Assembly: GCA_018292915.2 (NCBI GenBank)
Contig: JACVVK020000017.1
Location: forward strand, 3,396,001-3,460,000
DNA: 64,000 nt
Source of the DNA: Batillaria attramentaria
Lineage: Eukaryota; Mollusca; Gastropoda; Batillariidae
Direction: 5' to 3'
Below the pieces are notes generated by a model that was not told the DNA's origin, ran no database searches, and was given only the letters and a program-made list of their open reading frames with translations. Of the stretch, positions 63,968 to 64,000 are shown piece after piece. Position 1 is the stretch's first letter. Every line of letters begins with the position of its first letter. Both the position numbers and the translations under genes were made by a program.

Positions 63968-64000
63968 CCTACTCGGAAGCTAGGTTATGACTAATTTTAT

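Overview
This window is eukaryotic nuclear DNA. Coding sequence is broken into short exons by long introns with GT-AG borders, and the intervening DNA is full of SINEs, small DNA transposons, microsatellites and homopolymer runs. The host proteins are clearly animal. The repeat style, with tRNA-derived SINEs ending in a 'gtttaacgtcc' type tail (or its complement), suggests a mollusc or another spiralian, but that is inference.

Layout. (1) 1-1165 has a few exon-like open stretches that I cannot identify, followed by a pogo/Tigger-like element at 1168-2410. (2) 5506-20450, minus strand, is a complete ten-exon gene for a STAR-family KH RNA-binding protein of the Sam68/SLM (KHDRBS) type, 350 aa. 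Its introns hold a decayed array with a period of about 185 bp (9391-12372) and a nest of transposons (13861-16940). (3) 19739-21318 has a Mutator-like MITE and two SINEs; one SINE is split by a complete, apparently recent Gypsy-type LTR retrotransposon (21319-26382, identical 314-bp LTRs, 5-bp target duplication). (4) 28258-35013, minus strand, is a complete ornithine decarboxylase gene (471 aa, all key catalytic residues present). Its 5' leader exons (36350-37883) carry a conserved-type upstream ORF with no AUG, probably starting at AUU and ending in a Pro-Pro-Trp motif, which is the polyamine-sensing element known from antizyme inhibitor and ODC homologs. (5) 37900-44800 is gene-poor, with an odd block (38410-40330) very dense in ACTG/CAGT words. 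(6) 44804 to the right edge, plus strand, is the 5' part of a large gene for a leucine-rich-repeat protein with a helical region after the repeats. It was read through 16 exons and continues outside the window; I do not recognise the family.

How the parts relate. The two complete genes and the partial LRR gene look like independent neighbours (two minus, one plus) and not a functional cluster. The most informative regulatory feature is the ODC leader: the uORF would let high polyamine levels stall ribosomes and reduce ODC synthesis. The transposons lie in introns or between genes and break no exon I can see. All exon models were built by hand from splice sites, reading phase and family similarity; there is no transcript evidence.
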